Below, in pieces: positions 51,275-62,993 of a stretch of 64,000 nt of DNA; the first letter of the stretch is position 1, and each line of letters opens with the position of its first letter. Below the pieces are notes generated by a model. That model worked only from the letters and a program-made list of their open reading frames with translations, ran no database searches and was not told the DNA's origin. The translations under genes and the position numbers were made by a program. The stretch comes from Paramacrobiotus metropolitanus (taxonomy: Eukaryota > Tardigrada > Eutardigrada > Parachela > Macrobiotidae), in contig NW_026570223.1 in the NCBI RefSeq assembly GCF_019649055.1, positions 1,984,001 to 2,048,000 on the forward strand, read 5' to 3'.

Positions 51275-52454
51275 CTAACTGGTATAAGTTGGGGTCGGTT
51301 TCGCAGTTGTTGTACTAGTGCATTGCATCTGGTAAGCAATAGTCACATCTGCAATAAAAAAGCAGACATAATCACGCGGGTTTAATAAACGATAAGTAAA
51401 TAAAGTACTTGTATCTGTATGTATTCGACACAATTTGTATTGGTACTTGTAATAAAATAGGTACAAGAAGTGCCGCACTCAAAGTGGCGCAGTAAATTAC
51501 CGTAAAATAAGAAGCATGGTGATAAAATTTAACACAAGCGAAGAGCGAGTGATAGTAGTGCCCCGGTACAAAATAATATCTATATGTATTGTATACTGTG
51601 GTACGGTACATAGTGCAGTTTACTGCAACATGTGCCCAGATCCAAATTTTCAGTTAAGTTTTTTATGATAAACTCACTTGCACATCCTGCCCAGCAAGGA
51701 CTGAAATATGTGACGCCATCAACACCGCAAACAAATAATGGGTCACGCCCTGGGCAGCAACATCCAATTGGAATTCCTGCGAAGAACGGTAGACGCTCGC
51801 ACTCAAATGGACAGGCGACGGATACATCTGCGCAATTAATGGCCATTACAAATTTTGCCCCTTCCTAGGTTCGCCGTCCAGTACTTTTATTTAATTTAAT
51901 CAGAATGAAGTGCCATGAGACGGGCAACGGCACAAAAAGGACACAACTTTTAAAAACTACAGAGTTGCTCTGTATAGTTACCAACTGAATTTCCCTACTT
52001 CGTGCGATCGATCGATACAGTTATTTATACGATACTCGTATATACTTCTATCCCAGTATTAGAAAATCACTAACCATAAGAACAATGATCGAAAGTAATA
52101 ATTATCAATAAAGTACCATACTTGCACAACGTGCTAGACAGGCGTTGGCATAAGTGTGATCTGTCAGCTCCGCAAATCGCACTGCTGTTGTCAGAGGCAC
52201 AGTCACAATTATTAGTTGTGGTGGTGGTATTGGGAAGCGGTTGTGCGGTGCTTGTGTAACTTTGTTGAGCATCTAAGGTCACCACACCTGCAATGGTCAA
52301 TGGATCAATAATCTTTGTTTGGTAGTGGATAAAGCATTATTTTATTTACGTTGACGAATACAACTGTCCTTAAGTATCAATAACATGTCATAATTCTAGC
52401 ATAATTATAATGCGTACATAAGGCAGCCAAAACGGCGCTAGAAAGGAAAAACAT
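51275..52454 (-). CDS. Secreted two-domain Kazal protein with a frame break
   Basis: Four exons: 52454-52418, 52287-52122, 51860-51678 and 51348-51275, with phase-1 junctions placed after the same Cys-Ala of each domain. Exon 1 and the start of exon 2 encode a signal peptide (MFFLSSAVLAALCVVTLDA). A Thr-rich linker follows, then Kazal domain 1 (NNCDCASDNSSAICGAD ... TYANACLARC ... INC) and Kazal domain 2 (CPFEC ... VCGVDGVTYFSPCWAGC), and a Thr/Pro tail. Kazal domains usually inhibit serine proteases. Domain 1 needs a one-base skip (or two missing bases) between ICGAD and TYANAC at about 52160-52175. The summed exon length is likewise one base off a multiple of three, so the break is in the sequence given: a fresh null allele, pseudogene or assembly error. 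Domain 2 also resembles the Kazal-like loop of organic-anion transporters, but no membrane spans are present. Confidence 0.7.
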
Positions 52455-52567
52455 TTTGTATGGAGGAATTGTTGTGACTTGTGAGGTCTGCCACAGAGCG
52501 CGGTATACCTGCGGTTTAAGTTCAACTCAAGCAAGCCGCACCATAAATACTACTAAAATCATTTTCG

Positions 52568-52846
52568 ATGGTTTTGCTGCCGGAATTATGTTCGTTCGAG
52601 CGATCGTGTCGGATTGTCCGATGGTTGTATATATATCTGTCACCGTTTGTAATTGTTATGTACATCATTACTTTGCACATTAATATTCATGACAGCTGCG
52701 GCAGTGTTACGGAATGGCTGTATTGTGACGCAGGAACAAGAACGTGTGAACAAATCTTTCCACAAGGATGCAACTGCATCAACGACCAAACCTTTAACCA
52801 AACCATGTTCAGCTCGAGTGATCAGTACAATTGTACGTTGCGTTAG
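52568..52846 (+). CDS. Possible small Cys-rich secreted protein
   Basis: A 92-codon frame with a hydrophobic stretch (YIYLSPFVIVMYIITL) then a Cys-rich end with seven Cys in about 50 residues (DSCGSV, YCDAG, RTCEQ, GCNC, YNC) and an Asn glycosylation site. The hydrophobic part is an unconvincing signal peptide from the first ATG; a better start may be a spliced exon joining at the AG before 52697. It starts 113 bp from the oppositely directed Kazal gene, so both could share a promoter. No family recognised. Confidence 0.35.
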   Translation: MVLLPELCSFERSCRIVRWLYIYLSPFVIVMYIITLHINIHDSCGSVTEWLYCDAGTRTCEQIFPQGCNCINDQTFNQTMFSSSDQYNCTLR

Positions 52847-53351
52847 CCCAAAGGCCAATATTAGGGTAGGAAGTTTGTAAATGTTGTCTTACTGACATAT
52901 ATATGAGTAGGAGTAGAAAGAGAAACGTAAAACTACAGAGTACTATATATATAATCGTTTGCACAATTTCAACTGACCTTTTGCTGGTCTGGATGGTCAG
53001 TGTTACAGATACTACTAGTACATACTGATACTTCAAGTATTTGTACGGAATTATACCTAGACTATGTAAACTAACAAAAACGATTTCAAAACGGCTGCAA
53101 AGCGCTTTCCATGATCATGTTTTTTACTTATTTAATTTAACCAAACCTGAAAATACAATGTTCGCTTAATAATACTTATATAAACACAACAAAGGGCAAT
53201 GAGAGTAAGATAATCTCTGCCTCTCATTGTTCGCATGTAAATACCTAACCATGTATACCTAACCATAAATGAGTTAAGAGAAAGATATCCATTGTGAAGC
53301 TGCATATTGCGTGGGTCGTGACTATGTCAAGTCAAAACCGATATTAGCAAT
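52847..53351. other. Intergenic, nothing recognised
   Basis: AT-rich sequence between the Cys-rich frame and the hydrolase gene. A minus-strand 75-codon frame at 52809-53036 has a hydrophobic run but no support. Confidence 0.45.
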
Positions 53352-54139
53352 TCAAGTACTAGCATTTCCGGGTTTAGTCAACAAGTTAACGACAAATTTC
53401 TCAATTTTCCCCATTGCTGGCTCTTTATTATTAGTGACTCCATGATTATCAGCTGGATATAAGACCAGTTCTTTTGGATCACTGGCCAGCCGGTACAACT
53501 GTTCACTACAGCGGGCTGGCAGGCAGGAATCGCCGGTCCCATGGATGAACAAACTCGCAACGCCTATGAAAAACATTACATTTTAGCTCTCTATTCCTCC
53601 ACATGTGAAGGTAAAGAAATTTTAAAAGGTGTGTGGTAAAAGTTCAGTACGAGTACATATTGTTACAACAAAAAAGAAAGTATGTGAATGGCCCGTATAC
53701 CTTGACCTCCAAGTTTCCCGATGCTGTCCGTTCCCGCCGTCTGCGACGCAACCGTGGCAATACCATTAACCATCGAATGTCGGGCCGCTGCTGATATAAC
53801 AACAGCGCCGCCAAATGACCAACCAACAATAACAGCCCTCTCGCAGTTATAATCCCGTCTAAGAATATCTAGTGTTTCGATAGTATCTTCGATACAAGGC
53901 ATCAGATCTCCGGGAAAGCGGTAATCACATTGTACGGTAATAATATTGGGATAAGCGGTCAGGCGTTTCGCTAGATCTGGATACATTGCTGCGGGGCCAT
54001 GCAACCCCCCGCCGGCGCCAGCCACCATAACTACAGCACCCACCGGATATGTCGGCGCAGTGCTGTTGGGAATTTTCAAATTTTCCGGTAAGGTGATCCG
54101 CCGAGCGGGTCCCGCGGAAATTTCAGCTCGCCGAGACAT
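53352..54139 (-). CDS. Small alpha/beta-hydrolase (dienelactone-hydrolase-like)
   Basis: Exons 54139-53701 and 53563-53352, phase 1; 216 residues. The oxyanion-side Gly run AGAGGGLHGP comes first, then the nucleophile elbow GWSFGG (Ser), an acidic segment HGTGD with the probable catalytic Asp, and ADNHG with the probable His, in the canonical order of a complete catalytic triad. No signal peptide or transmembrane segment, so likely cytosolic. The combination of AGAGGG.HGP, WSFGGAV and VASQTAGT resembles compact bacterial and fungal hydrolases more than the common animal esterases, as far as I recall, but it has an animal-type intron. Substrate not predictable. The start is the ATG at 54139 because no in-frame ATG lies upstream before a stop-free but unsupported stretch. 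Confidence 0.82.
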
Positions 54140-54850
54140 CCTGTTATTATGGCAATGTATACATCTGCGCAATAAATTCGTGATGTAGAATTTGGATGTC
54201 GGATACGGAGCAAGTCGGATATGGATGACTCCAGAGTCCAGACTGGTGCGCCAACTGCTTCACGAAGCCACCTCGGTCGACGGGCTTATATACTAGTACG
54301 ACTTTTCAGGCGACGGCAGTTCGCAAGCGGCTGTCAGCCAATCACGGTACAGGGTTCTGAGAAAACGCAACCAAAACGCATCGGATGGTAAATGTATGAT
54401 GCCATAATTAAACTTAAGCGGTATGCTCCCGCTTGTTAAGCATCGACCGCAGTGCAGTAGCGTGGCGAGCTACTTGAGTTGCACAGTGCTGAGTCGCTGA
54501 CAGAGTTTAAAACAGAAGAGTCTTGAGAAGACTGAAAAGTTTTATCAGAACTTGTAGTTAGTTTTGTAATCAGTATTTAGTATTTATTTTTAAATGATCT
54601 AAATTACTGTATTGTGTAAAATATTCTGCTTTTAACTGACGGGTCGATTTTGGACAGTATTTGTCTTTGTTATCTGAGCTCATCTGGACAGCGCAGAAAT
54701 CGCTTCAGAATCTGCCGATATTCGTAGTGCAGTGACTAGGCGATTAGCCAATGAAATCATCTTGAAATTTTTTTTATCTCCTGCGTTCGTTTGTTGGAGA
54801 GCAACGCAGAGGACTAACCATTGCTTCCCAGCCTTTCGTGCGAGCTAGCA
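54140..54850. other. Divergent promoter region, hydrolase and SIRT7
   Basis: Both flanking genes start outward from here. A TATATA-like stretch near 54287 lies about 150 bp upstream of the hydrolase start. No gene seen. Confidence 0.45.
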
Positions 54851-57800
54851 ATGGATTGCACTGAGCTGACTCAGCGCGAGCGCAGGAAACTTGAGCAGAA
54901 GAATGCCATCTTACAGCGACAGTCTCTTCGGAAAATGCAGAAAATGGTATTACGATTGATGCGAGTGTTACGTGCTAACCATAAGTCTTGAGAATATGTT
55001 TAGCACTTTAGCTGTTCTGGTGATAATTTTTCAGTTAGAAGCATAAGCGAATTCTATTAACTTTTAAGTATTTTTGTGGCTGCATTCTGCATCTCACTAC
55101 AAGACTACCTGTGATTTCCATGCAGTTGTAACTGAGTTGTTCCGTTTAAGCGCAGACCCAATTCGCACCAAGTCGGGGTATATTTGTATGATAATTCTCA
55201 AGGCTTGTGTTTTTGTAGGCGCGAAGGATCGTCAAGAAACCACTTAATCAGCGGACGCGAGAAGACACGAGATTTGCTGAGGATTATCCCGATCTTATTG
55301 TAGAAGCTGAGGAGCGACGTCAAGCCAAACTCCTGGAATACAGCAGACAGCTGGAGATTTTTGATGATGCGTCACAAATAGCCGGGAAAGCAAAGGTTAG
55401 TCTTTCGAAATTGAAGTCGCAGGTCGTCCAGATCGGAAAGGCAGCGCAGCCAGCGCTATTAGAGATGTGCAACAATTTCGCACTCACCTCGTCAGCATTT
55501 TGCTGCAATAATAATTTTATTGTTTTGCCTTTTGTTGGCGTGAACGGTGAGTGATGGTGAACTGGTCGTCTGATATTCACATCAGAGCTTATTACAGAAT
55601 ATTTTAGACAAAGAATACTTATAACGTAAAAATCGTAAATTGCATTAGTTTTTCTTATAATCTGGTGTGTTTCGATGTAAATTTGAACCAACATGAACAT
55701 ACACTGCCGCTTCACTACAGTCTTCCTGATTTCTGCAATATGTGCGTGTGCGCCGTGTGTCACGGTACGTAATTAGAAATGTCGAAATGTGTAATCCGAA
55801 ATGTTGGGTTTCGAATTAAGAGATATCGAAATTGGTTCAATTTTATAAATTTTAAGGTTTCTTTTTGCGTAGCGTCAGCCAGCGGTGGACTTTGTATGTT
55901 GTGAACTGGCTTTCGCCAGATGCAAAAATCATAATCAATCTGTTACACAGAGATCTGTTACACAGAGATCTGTTACAGTTGCCTGATGCCCAAAAGTAGT
56001 TCGAAGTCACATTTTACTTTAATACAGTGAAACCTGTCTATTACATACACCGGTAAATACATACACCTGGAAATTACATACGCGGAAAGTTTAACCGGCG
56101 TGTCCCATAGACTGTAATATAGCTCTGTGTAATACATACACCTGGATAATACATACGGTTTTGCTTTAACCGAAGGTGTATTTAGTAACCAGGTTTCACT
56201 GTAACGGCTTTGTTAGGACTAAAATATAATTTTTTTTACACCCATTTGATAGGAATAGGTTTTATAGATTCTGGCGGATGCAATAAGCAAATCTCGTCAT
56301 GCCATTGTGTACACCGGCGCTGGCATTAGCACGGCGGCTGACATTCCCGACTATCGTGGGCCAAACGGTTTATGGACACGCCAGCAAAATGGTCAGCCGT
56401 GTGAAGATCCAGATAATCCTTTTGATATAACGAACGCGGAGCCTACGTACACCCACATGGCTTTGGTCAAGCTGGCGGAAGTGGGGTAAGTAAAGGAAAC
56501 TTTATTGTTTTATTATTTCATAATATATTTTTAGGAAATTTATTTGCTCCAGGAACATTAACAGTGTTTTATTTGTTCACAATGTTTCCTCAATATATAT
56601 CTTGTTTATTATCAGTTTTTTTTGCATTAATTTGTAATCCTGGATAATTTCGCTTAAATCAGTTATGACGTTTTTGATAAATAACCAGAAGCATTGTGGG
56701 CGGTAGGTTTTTTTCGGTTGGCAACGTGTTTTCGGTTTTTTCGGAGATGTGCAACACTTGTGATTTTCTTGTTCCAGATTGATTAAATTCATCGTTTCCC
56801 AAAACTGTGATGGTCTGCACGTGCGCAGTGGTTTTCCACGTGGCATGCTCTCGGAAATCCACGGGAATATGTACTTGGAAGTCTGCCATGAATGTGATCC
56901 CGATCGGGAATACTTCCGCACCTTTGATTTGACGCACAAGACGCGTTGGCGGCGTCACCGCACCGGCCGGTCTTGCCACTATTGTCAGAGTCCTTTGCAT
57001 GATACAATTGTATTGTTTGGAGAGAAATCCCGAACGGAGACACCCATGCGGTGGGCTGATGCCACCCATCACGCGGCTGTGGCTGATGTTGTCGTCTGCC
57101 TTGGGACAAGCTTGAAGGTACGAACTTCGATAGTGATCTGATCGGTTTATGGTAGCGTTTCAATTTTAATGCCACTTAACTTTTATATTACGAAAAGATT
57201 ACGAAAAAATAAGATTTCATACAATTCGTCATTTTGTCTTATTTCTGCATGGTCGAATATGTATCAGTATCAGTTTTCATTCTTTCGGTGTATTGAAATT
57301 TTGTACCACTTACCAGAATTGGTGAATGGTCGAACCGCAGGCTTTGGTGTCAATTGCAGATACGTTTACGAACGAATATAGTCTATATACTAAAGATAAA
57401 ATTTGAAGGAAGAAGTATCGTTGAGTAAAGGTTGCAAATGTGCTAAAACAAATCGCTAAAGACAACCTTTGGACAGCTGGCGGTGCAGAAACGAGTCACG
57501 AAGATGTATTTAATGAAAAAAAACATTTTTTTATGTTCGTAATATTTTGTCATGTCATTACTCATTAGGTTCTGAAAGATTATCCGTCCCTCTGGAACAC
57601 TACCAGTAAATTGTACATTGTCAATCTCCAGTGGACTCCGAAAGATGACGAAAGCGAGCTCAAGATTAACGGGCGCTGTGATAGTGTTATGTCGGAAGTG
57701 ATGCAGCATTTATCTTTGTCCGTCAATGCATATGACAAATCGGACGACCCTTTGTACAAAATGGCCGTTCCCTTGCGGGACCAAGAAAGCGCCGACAGCG

Positions 57801-57895
57801 GGGCTTCATGTGGACATGGATGGCTCAATCGAGGTTTATCGGCTTTGAAAAACAAAGAGGACGCACGAAAAAAGAAGTCTAAGAGGAAACTGTGA
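54851..57895 (+). CDS. Sirt7: Sirtuin 7, NAD-dependent deacylase
   Basis: Five exons: 54851-54946, 55219-55395, 56268-56485, 56778-57117 and 57569-57895, in phase; 385 residues, close to vertebrate SIRT7. The basic N-terminus (RERRKLEQK) fits nucleolar targeting. The core has YTGAGIST and IPDYRGPNG for NAD binding, SQNCDGLH, the catalytic His in EIHGN, two zinc pairs (CHEC, CHYC), GTSLK and the SIRT7-specific IVNLQWTPKDD. It ends in a Lys-rich tail (KKKSKRKL), a nuclear or nucleolar signal. SIRT7 removes acyl groups from histone H3K18 and other nuclear proteins and supports rDNA transcription. Intron 2 carries a small transposon. An AATAAA lies about 180 bp after the stop (58079). Confidence 0.95.
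55938..55977. repeat. 15-bp tandem repeat, 2.7 copies
   Basis: ATCTGTTACACAGAG repeated head to tail in SIRT7 intron 2. Too short to be functional by itself; listed as a possible length polymorphism. Confidence 0.8.
56023..56203. mobile_element. Small TA-flanked MITE in SIRT7 intron 2
   Basis: Ends TACAGTGAAACCTG and its exact inverse CAGGTTTCACTGTA, giving 12-bp inverted repeats flanked by TA. The CAGTGAAACC terminus is of the kind found in pogo/Tigger-like Tc1/mariner elements. The 181-bp interior repeats an AATACATACACCTGG motif and has no coding frame, so it is non-autonomous. Confidence 0.75.
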
Positions 57896-58672
57896 CCATC
57901 CGGGATTTCAGGTTAATATTATCCCTGAAGGCTTTGTGTTCGATAGCACAGAGGCGATCTGTCGCGTTTGCGACGATGTTTTCTTTGGTAGATGTTGTGG
58001 TGTAATAGTACTACGTAGTACTGATGTAGTGATTGCGTCTGTCTGACGACGTCTGATTGCTACGGGATTTCTAACGGGAATAAAAGCGCTGATACTTAAA
58101 CTACCTTTGGATAGTTGACCAAGTCAGTAACGTTTTTGGACAAATGCGGCTGTTACTAGATTTCTCAATCAGTTAAACTTATTCCTAGCTCATTTGCAGT
58201 TTTCCATACACTATACTTTGCATACAGTATAACGTTGCACCTTTGATCTTTACTTAAAAGTTGCAAATTTACTTAAAATAATGATCATGCATGGTAACCA
58301 TAAAAAGTATTCTCGAAATAAAATTTAGATATGGTTTTATTGAGGGTGCGCCTAACAGATACAAGTGCTTGAAACTTTCAGTATCACATATTTATATCTT
58401 TTGTTACTGGAAACCTGTGAATCGAAGAAAAACAGGTGCGATAGATCCCGGAAAGCTAGAACCCAACAAAAGTTATAAGCAGAGCAGTAATCACACAGAT
58501 GCCGACTTAAACTACATCCCTCTAGTACGTACTCTAGCCAAAAGCTTGTGCGGTGATTATCGATAACACAGCGAAATGCTGATTTATTAAAGAATCACAT
58601 CTTCCTGAAATCACGACATTTCTTGCAAAGAAAATAATTCGAAAACCTCCATCCAGTTTCCATTGCGAACGT
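57896..58672. other. Convergent 3' region of SIRT7 and the P450
   Basis: 3' UTRs of the two genes. A 91-codon plus-strand frame at 58291-58566 shows no recognisable similarity. Nothing else seen. Confidence 0.45.
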
Positions 58673-61600
58673 TCATCGTGGTGTGGCGATTATATGGTGA
58701 TGTTGAGGCTCCAAGGTGTGGCCCATGATGGGAATTCTCGATATCCTCTCCGGATGTTCAACCCGCAAATCAAAATTACGCAGAACGCCGGTAAAGAGGG
58801 AAACAATTTCCGTTCGCGCCAGTCCTTCTCCCGGACAGCGCCGTTTTCCTGCAAAACACACCAGTGAAACGATTAATTAGCAATTTTTTATACTATATAG
58901 AATATTTTTTATACTTTTCTCTTACCAACGGAAAACGGTATCAAATAGTCAGGGCACTTCAAGGTTTTTCCATCTGACGTAAGAAATCTTTCTGGTATGA
59001 ATTCGTTTGGATTTTCCCATAAAGTGTCATCGTGATGTATGTAATGCAGATTTGGCATAATCCATGTACCTGATGAATAACAAAATTATTAAGCTCGTAC
59101 ACAGTGACTAAACACCACAAAACCGCACCTTAAAGGTACCTAAATCCTGTTTTCAAGGACGGCACCTTGTTTGCTTTAAATATAGTGACCTCTGCCATTT
59201 AATGCGTTTCGCCCAAATAGTACGGGACAAATGACGGACAACGCATAATACAGGTACAATACATCACAATTCGGGTGACCTTGAGGAATGTCGTATCCTG
59301 CCAGGGTGGTGTCCTTCTCGGCCATGTGCATCACACCAAACGGTACAATGCTCCCGATACGACTGAGTTCGGTTAGTACCGCCTCGGTGTACGGCATGTT
59401 CAATTGATCGGAAGGAACAATAGTACTTCCGGGCGCCATGATCCCGTCCAGCTCTACTTGTACCTTCTTCTGAATATCCGGATACAGGCACATGTATAGA
59501 AGGCCCTAAGGATTCAAACGAGTGCATTTTCGTTGTCACCGGACATATTTATATTTGCCGGGTGATAAAACATTTTCCCAAGCATTATTACCCATCGCAG
59601 CGTCGTCGCTGTAGTTTCATGCCCAGCCAACATTAAGTCATCGCCCAAATATCCTAATTGTTTCTCTAAAAAAGCAACAAATTTTGGTTTTAAATTAATA
59701 CGTCAGGACGTCTGCTGGTCTGCTACACTACGTATATACTTACATTCTAGTATTCCACCTCTGTACTCTGCAGTATGTATGTCGCTATTCACAATTTCAC
59801 CGTTTTCATTATGGAAATGTTTTAAAAATAAATGCCGCGCCACATAAAACTAAGCAACAGCCGTTCTTGTATGGTTTTGTAGTACAATGGCAAACACTGA
59901 AGCCGGCCTGGAAAAGTGGTTATGATTACAAAAGTCACGCTTTGTTGACATACCGTCCGTGATAAATTCTCTACTTGTATGAACCGCTGGTATTTTTAAT
60001 GAATTACTGTACCTCAGAAAATGGACGTCAAAAAATCAGAACACGATCATAATACTATATACTTGAAGTACCCATTTTATCGGGCCATTTACAGTCAATA
60101 CATTACAATACATTAACAAACTCCAATCACAACAAATTACAGAACCTTACAGTAAAATAGTTCACCGGAAGCACTATTATATTAATACACACTGTTAAAT
60201 ATTTTTCGGAACATGCTACAAAAACAATACCTTCCATAGTTAACTATCGGCAATTTGAGTAAATACATTAACATTACAGCAATGCATTAACAAGTACAAT
60301 GTATTAAAAAAAATCAAATTTTATCTGAAGCGAAATAAGCATGCTACCACGTAACTCACCGGAAAACGTCGCATGTTCCTTATTCTTCATCGATGTCATA
60401 TACGTGTCCATCAGATCGCGTTCCTCTCCTTCACGCCATTCCTTCCGATGTTTCTGGACTTTCTTAACGAAATAATCCCGAATATACTCAAAACACCCGG
60501 TGAGAATCTTGTATTCCTTAGTAAACGGCGGAATCCACCACAACCACTCGTAGCTCTCAATCATGACACTTTCAAAGGAGATCTTAAACATCCGATCAGC
60601 TTTCTCCACCAGTTCGGCAAATTCCTTATTGGGATCATCGATCAAGTAACGGTCACTGCTGACGATGCTGGTGATGACGTTGCCCACCACCGTTTTCGCC
60701 GGCAGGGTGGTGTCCATGGGTTGACCTTGTCCGTCACGGACTATGGTCAGCAAGTAATCAGCTTCCTGCTTGATTTTATCCTCAATACTCCGCCGTCCAA
60801 CACCCAAATCACGGAAAGTTCGCAGAAGGAAACGCCGGTGTTCTTTCCATAGCAAACCGTCGGCAAAAATAATTCCTGAAACGATAATCTATTTTCGTTA
60901 CCGAAAACGGCATCCAAGCATTTAAAAGAAATCTCCTGGCACATTTTCATACATATGCGCATTGGAATGGAAAAAAACCACTGACGGAAAGTTTATGCTA
61001 TGTATGTACAATTGTACATTCTCTATGCTAAGTATGAACTTATGATAAGCAATAGAAGTATGGTGAAAGCTGTAAAACACTGAGTTGCAATTGCAAAATA
61101 AAGGGTACAATCTTAAACCAATCAAAACCAGGATAAAAAGATCGTTTTAAAGATGCTAACATCAGTATATACGTACTTTGCCCATTTATTTTTTAAACGC
61201 ACTTGCCCAGAGGTGTTCAAAGCCGCTGTTCTACGATTACAAGCATATAACAAAGTTACTTAACCGCCGGCAAACGAGATTCAGTGGAATTAATCTCACA
61301 TCGCTTGCACAAACAAGTACTTCTACGTAGACGATAGTTTATGCTACACTCAAACGTACCGCATCCGCCCCCAGATTCCTTCTTTCTCTTCCGCACACCA
61401 ATATGCTGCGGCCGATAATTGCACACATCACCGGAGAACGCTTCCCGAACCAGTTCGGCATCGTTCAGCATAATGACGTTGTTGGCGCCCATTTTGATGA
61501 AGTACATCTTGCCGTACTGTTTAGCCCACTGGCGGAAGGTTTCCAGGGGATTCCGGGCATCCACTAACGGCAGCGCCCCGAAGATCGGAAAGGCAAAGGG

Positions 61601-61726
61601 GCCGGGAGGAAGGCGTGGTCTCCGTAGAAAAAAGCGGCGGATAAACAGCCCGAGAACGAGGAGAAAAAGCCCGGTCTTGGCTGCATCGGAAACCGTCCAA
61701 CCGGGTATGGGGTGTGCTTCTTCCAT
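58673..61726 (-). CDS. Cytochrome P450, CYP2-clan type
   Basis: Six exons: 61726-61399, 60875-60360, 59665-59592, 59505-59280, 59069-58926 and 58848-58673, all in phase; 487 residues, normal for a microsomal P450. In order: an N-terminal membrane anchor (GLFLLVLGLFI), the Pro hinge (RLPPGP), helix C WKEHRRF, helix I AGHETTATTL, PERF, and the heme loop FSVGKRRCPGEG with the Cys ligand. The Arg/Pro-rich hinge and helix I form fit the CYP2 clan of animals. A small 25-residue exon encodes helix I. Expected role: heme monooxygenase on the ER membrane; substrate unknown. I checked the ExxR region: TELSRIG is not the textbook form, but ELSR aligns with E-x-x-R. Confidence 0.92.
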
Positions 61727-62993
61727 GATAAAAAATGCTGCAGTGCTAATACGTACAATAAAAATTATTTAAGGTGCGCAAGAATCCCGTGATGACCGCA
61801 TAATTTATGCAAAATCAAAACACAGTTCTTATGGCGCGATGTCAGAGCGCCCAATCATAAGCATATCAGCCTGTGGAATGTAGAGCATATTTCCATATCG
61901 ATCGGTAGATTTCTTTACTTTTAGGACTGAACACAATTCATGTTATCAGTTCAGTTGCCTTTAGGTGTTTAATCACATGGACGTGTACAGCCTTCCATAC
62001 ACTGTTAATCAGAATGATGTGTTGTATGTTCCCAGTACGCAGTCGAAACTTTTTTAGACGCCTGCAACTGAATAATTATTACGAGCACATACCGGTCCCG
62101 CGGTATACAGGTAAGTACAGAGTACTGTACTGTACATAAATAAACCGTAACTGAAAACAGTATCCCCATGATATGATGTCGGCTAAAGAAGAAAATCCGT
62201 AATTATTCAACAAAGCACACAAAAGCGCAAAAACAAAAAGACCTATTGTACATAGGTAATATGCTCCAGGCTAAAAGTTGCAAGAAACATTATTTCAGTT
62301 TGACGAAAGGATAGCAATTTAGTTTCTCTAGACTAAAAGTTGCAAAAACATTTATTATTCCAATTTAACTCACAAGTCAATGACAGTAACTTAATTTCTT
62401 AAGAGTGACAAGGCCAACTACAAAATCCGGATTAAGATCGTCATTGCCATTAATCTACCGTAGCTTTCCTGAAAAATCAAATTATGTTATTTCAAGTGTC
62501 AAAAGCATACAAAAAGGAGAGATCGGCTTCAATACAAATTATACCAGCTAAAGCGGAATTACTGTAGTGTAAACGCTCCGTAGTTTTTATCCAACATAAT
62601 AAATTTACTGACTTATTTACAATCTCCGACAGCGTTCGTACCGAGCATTGAGAACATACAGGAGTAAGCGAGTACAAAAGATCACAAAATAAAATCTGCG
62701 AAGCATGTTCGACATTTCGCGAAACCGGTAGTACAACAATGATATTCCATATTCCGTAAAAGTTACGAATTTGCCGAATTTTCACACACCAAAGTCACTG
62801 GACCTAAACAATGCAGGCAAGTACAACGTCAAATACGCATAACGCACACAGCTAACCAAATGGATCTTTCCGGTAATGGATCGATCGATGGCCTTTGTGC
62901 ATCACAGTCTTCGATAAATCTGAGATTTCCTTCCAATAACCTTTACCGGCTCAGGACAAATTCATACCACACTAAAAATCAGCACAAACTCTT
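61727..62993. other. Intergenic upstream of the P450, downstream of PIG-F
   Basis: No gene recognised. Frames such as the minus-strand one at 62492-62785 have no supporting features. The repeated motif AAAGTTGCAA at 62274 and 62336 is the only oddity seen. Confidence 0.45.
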
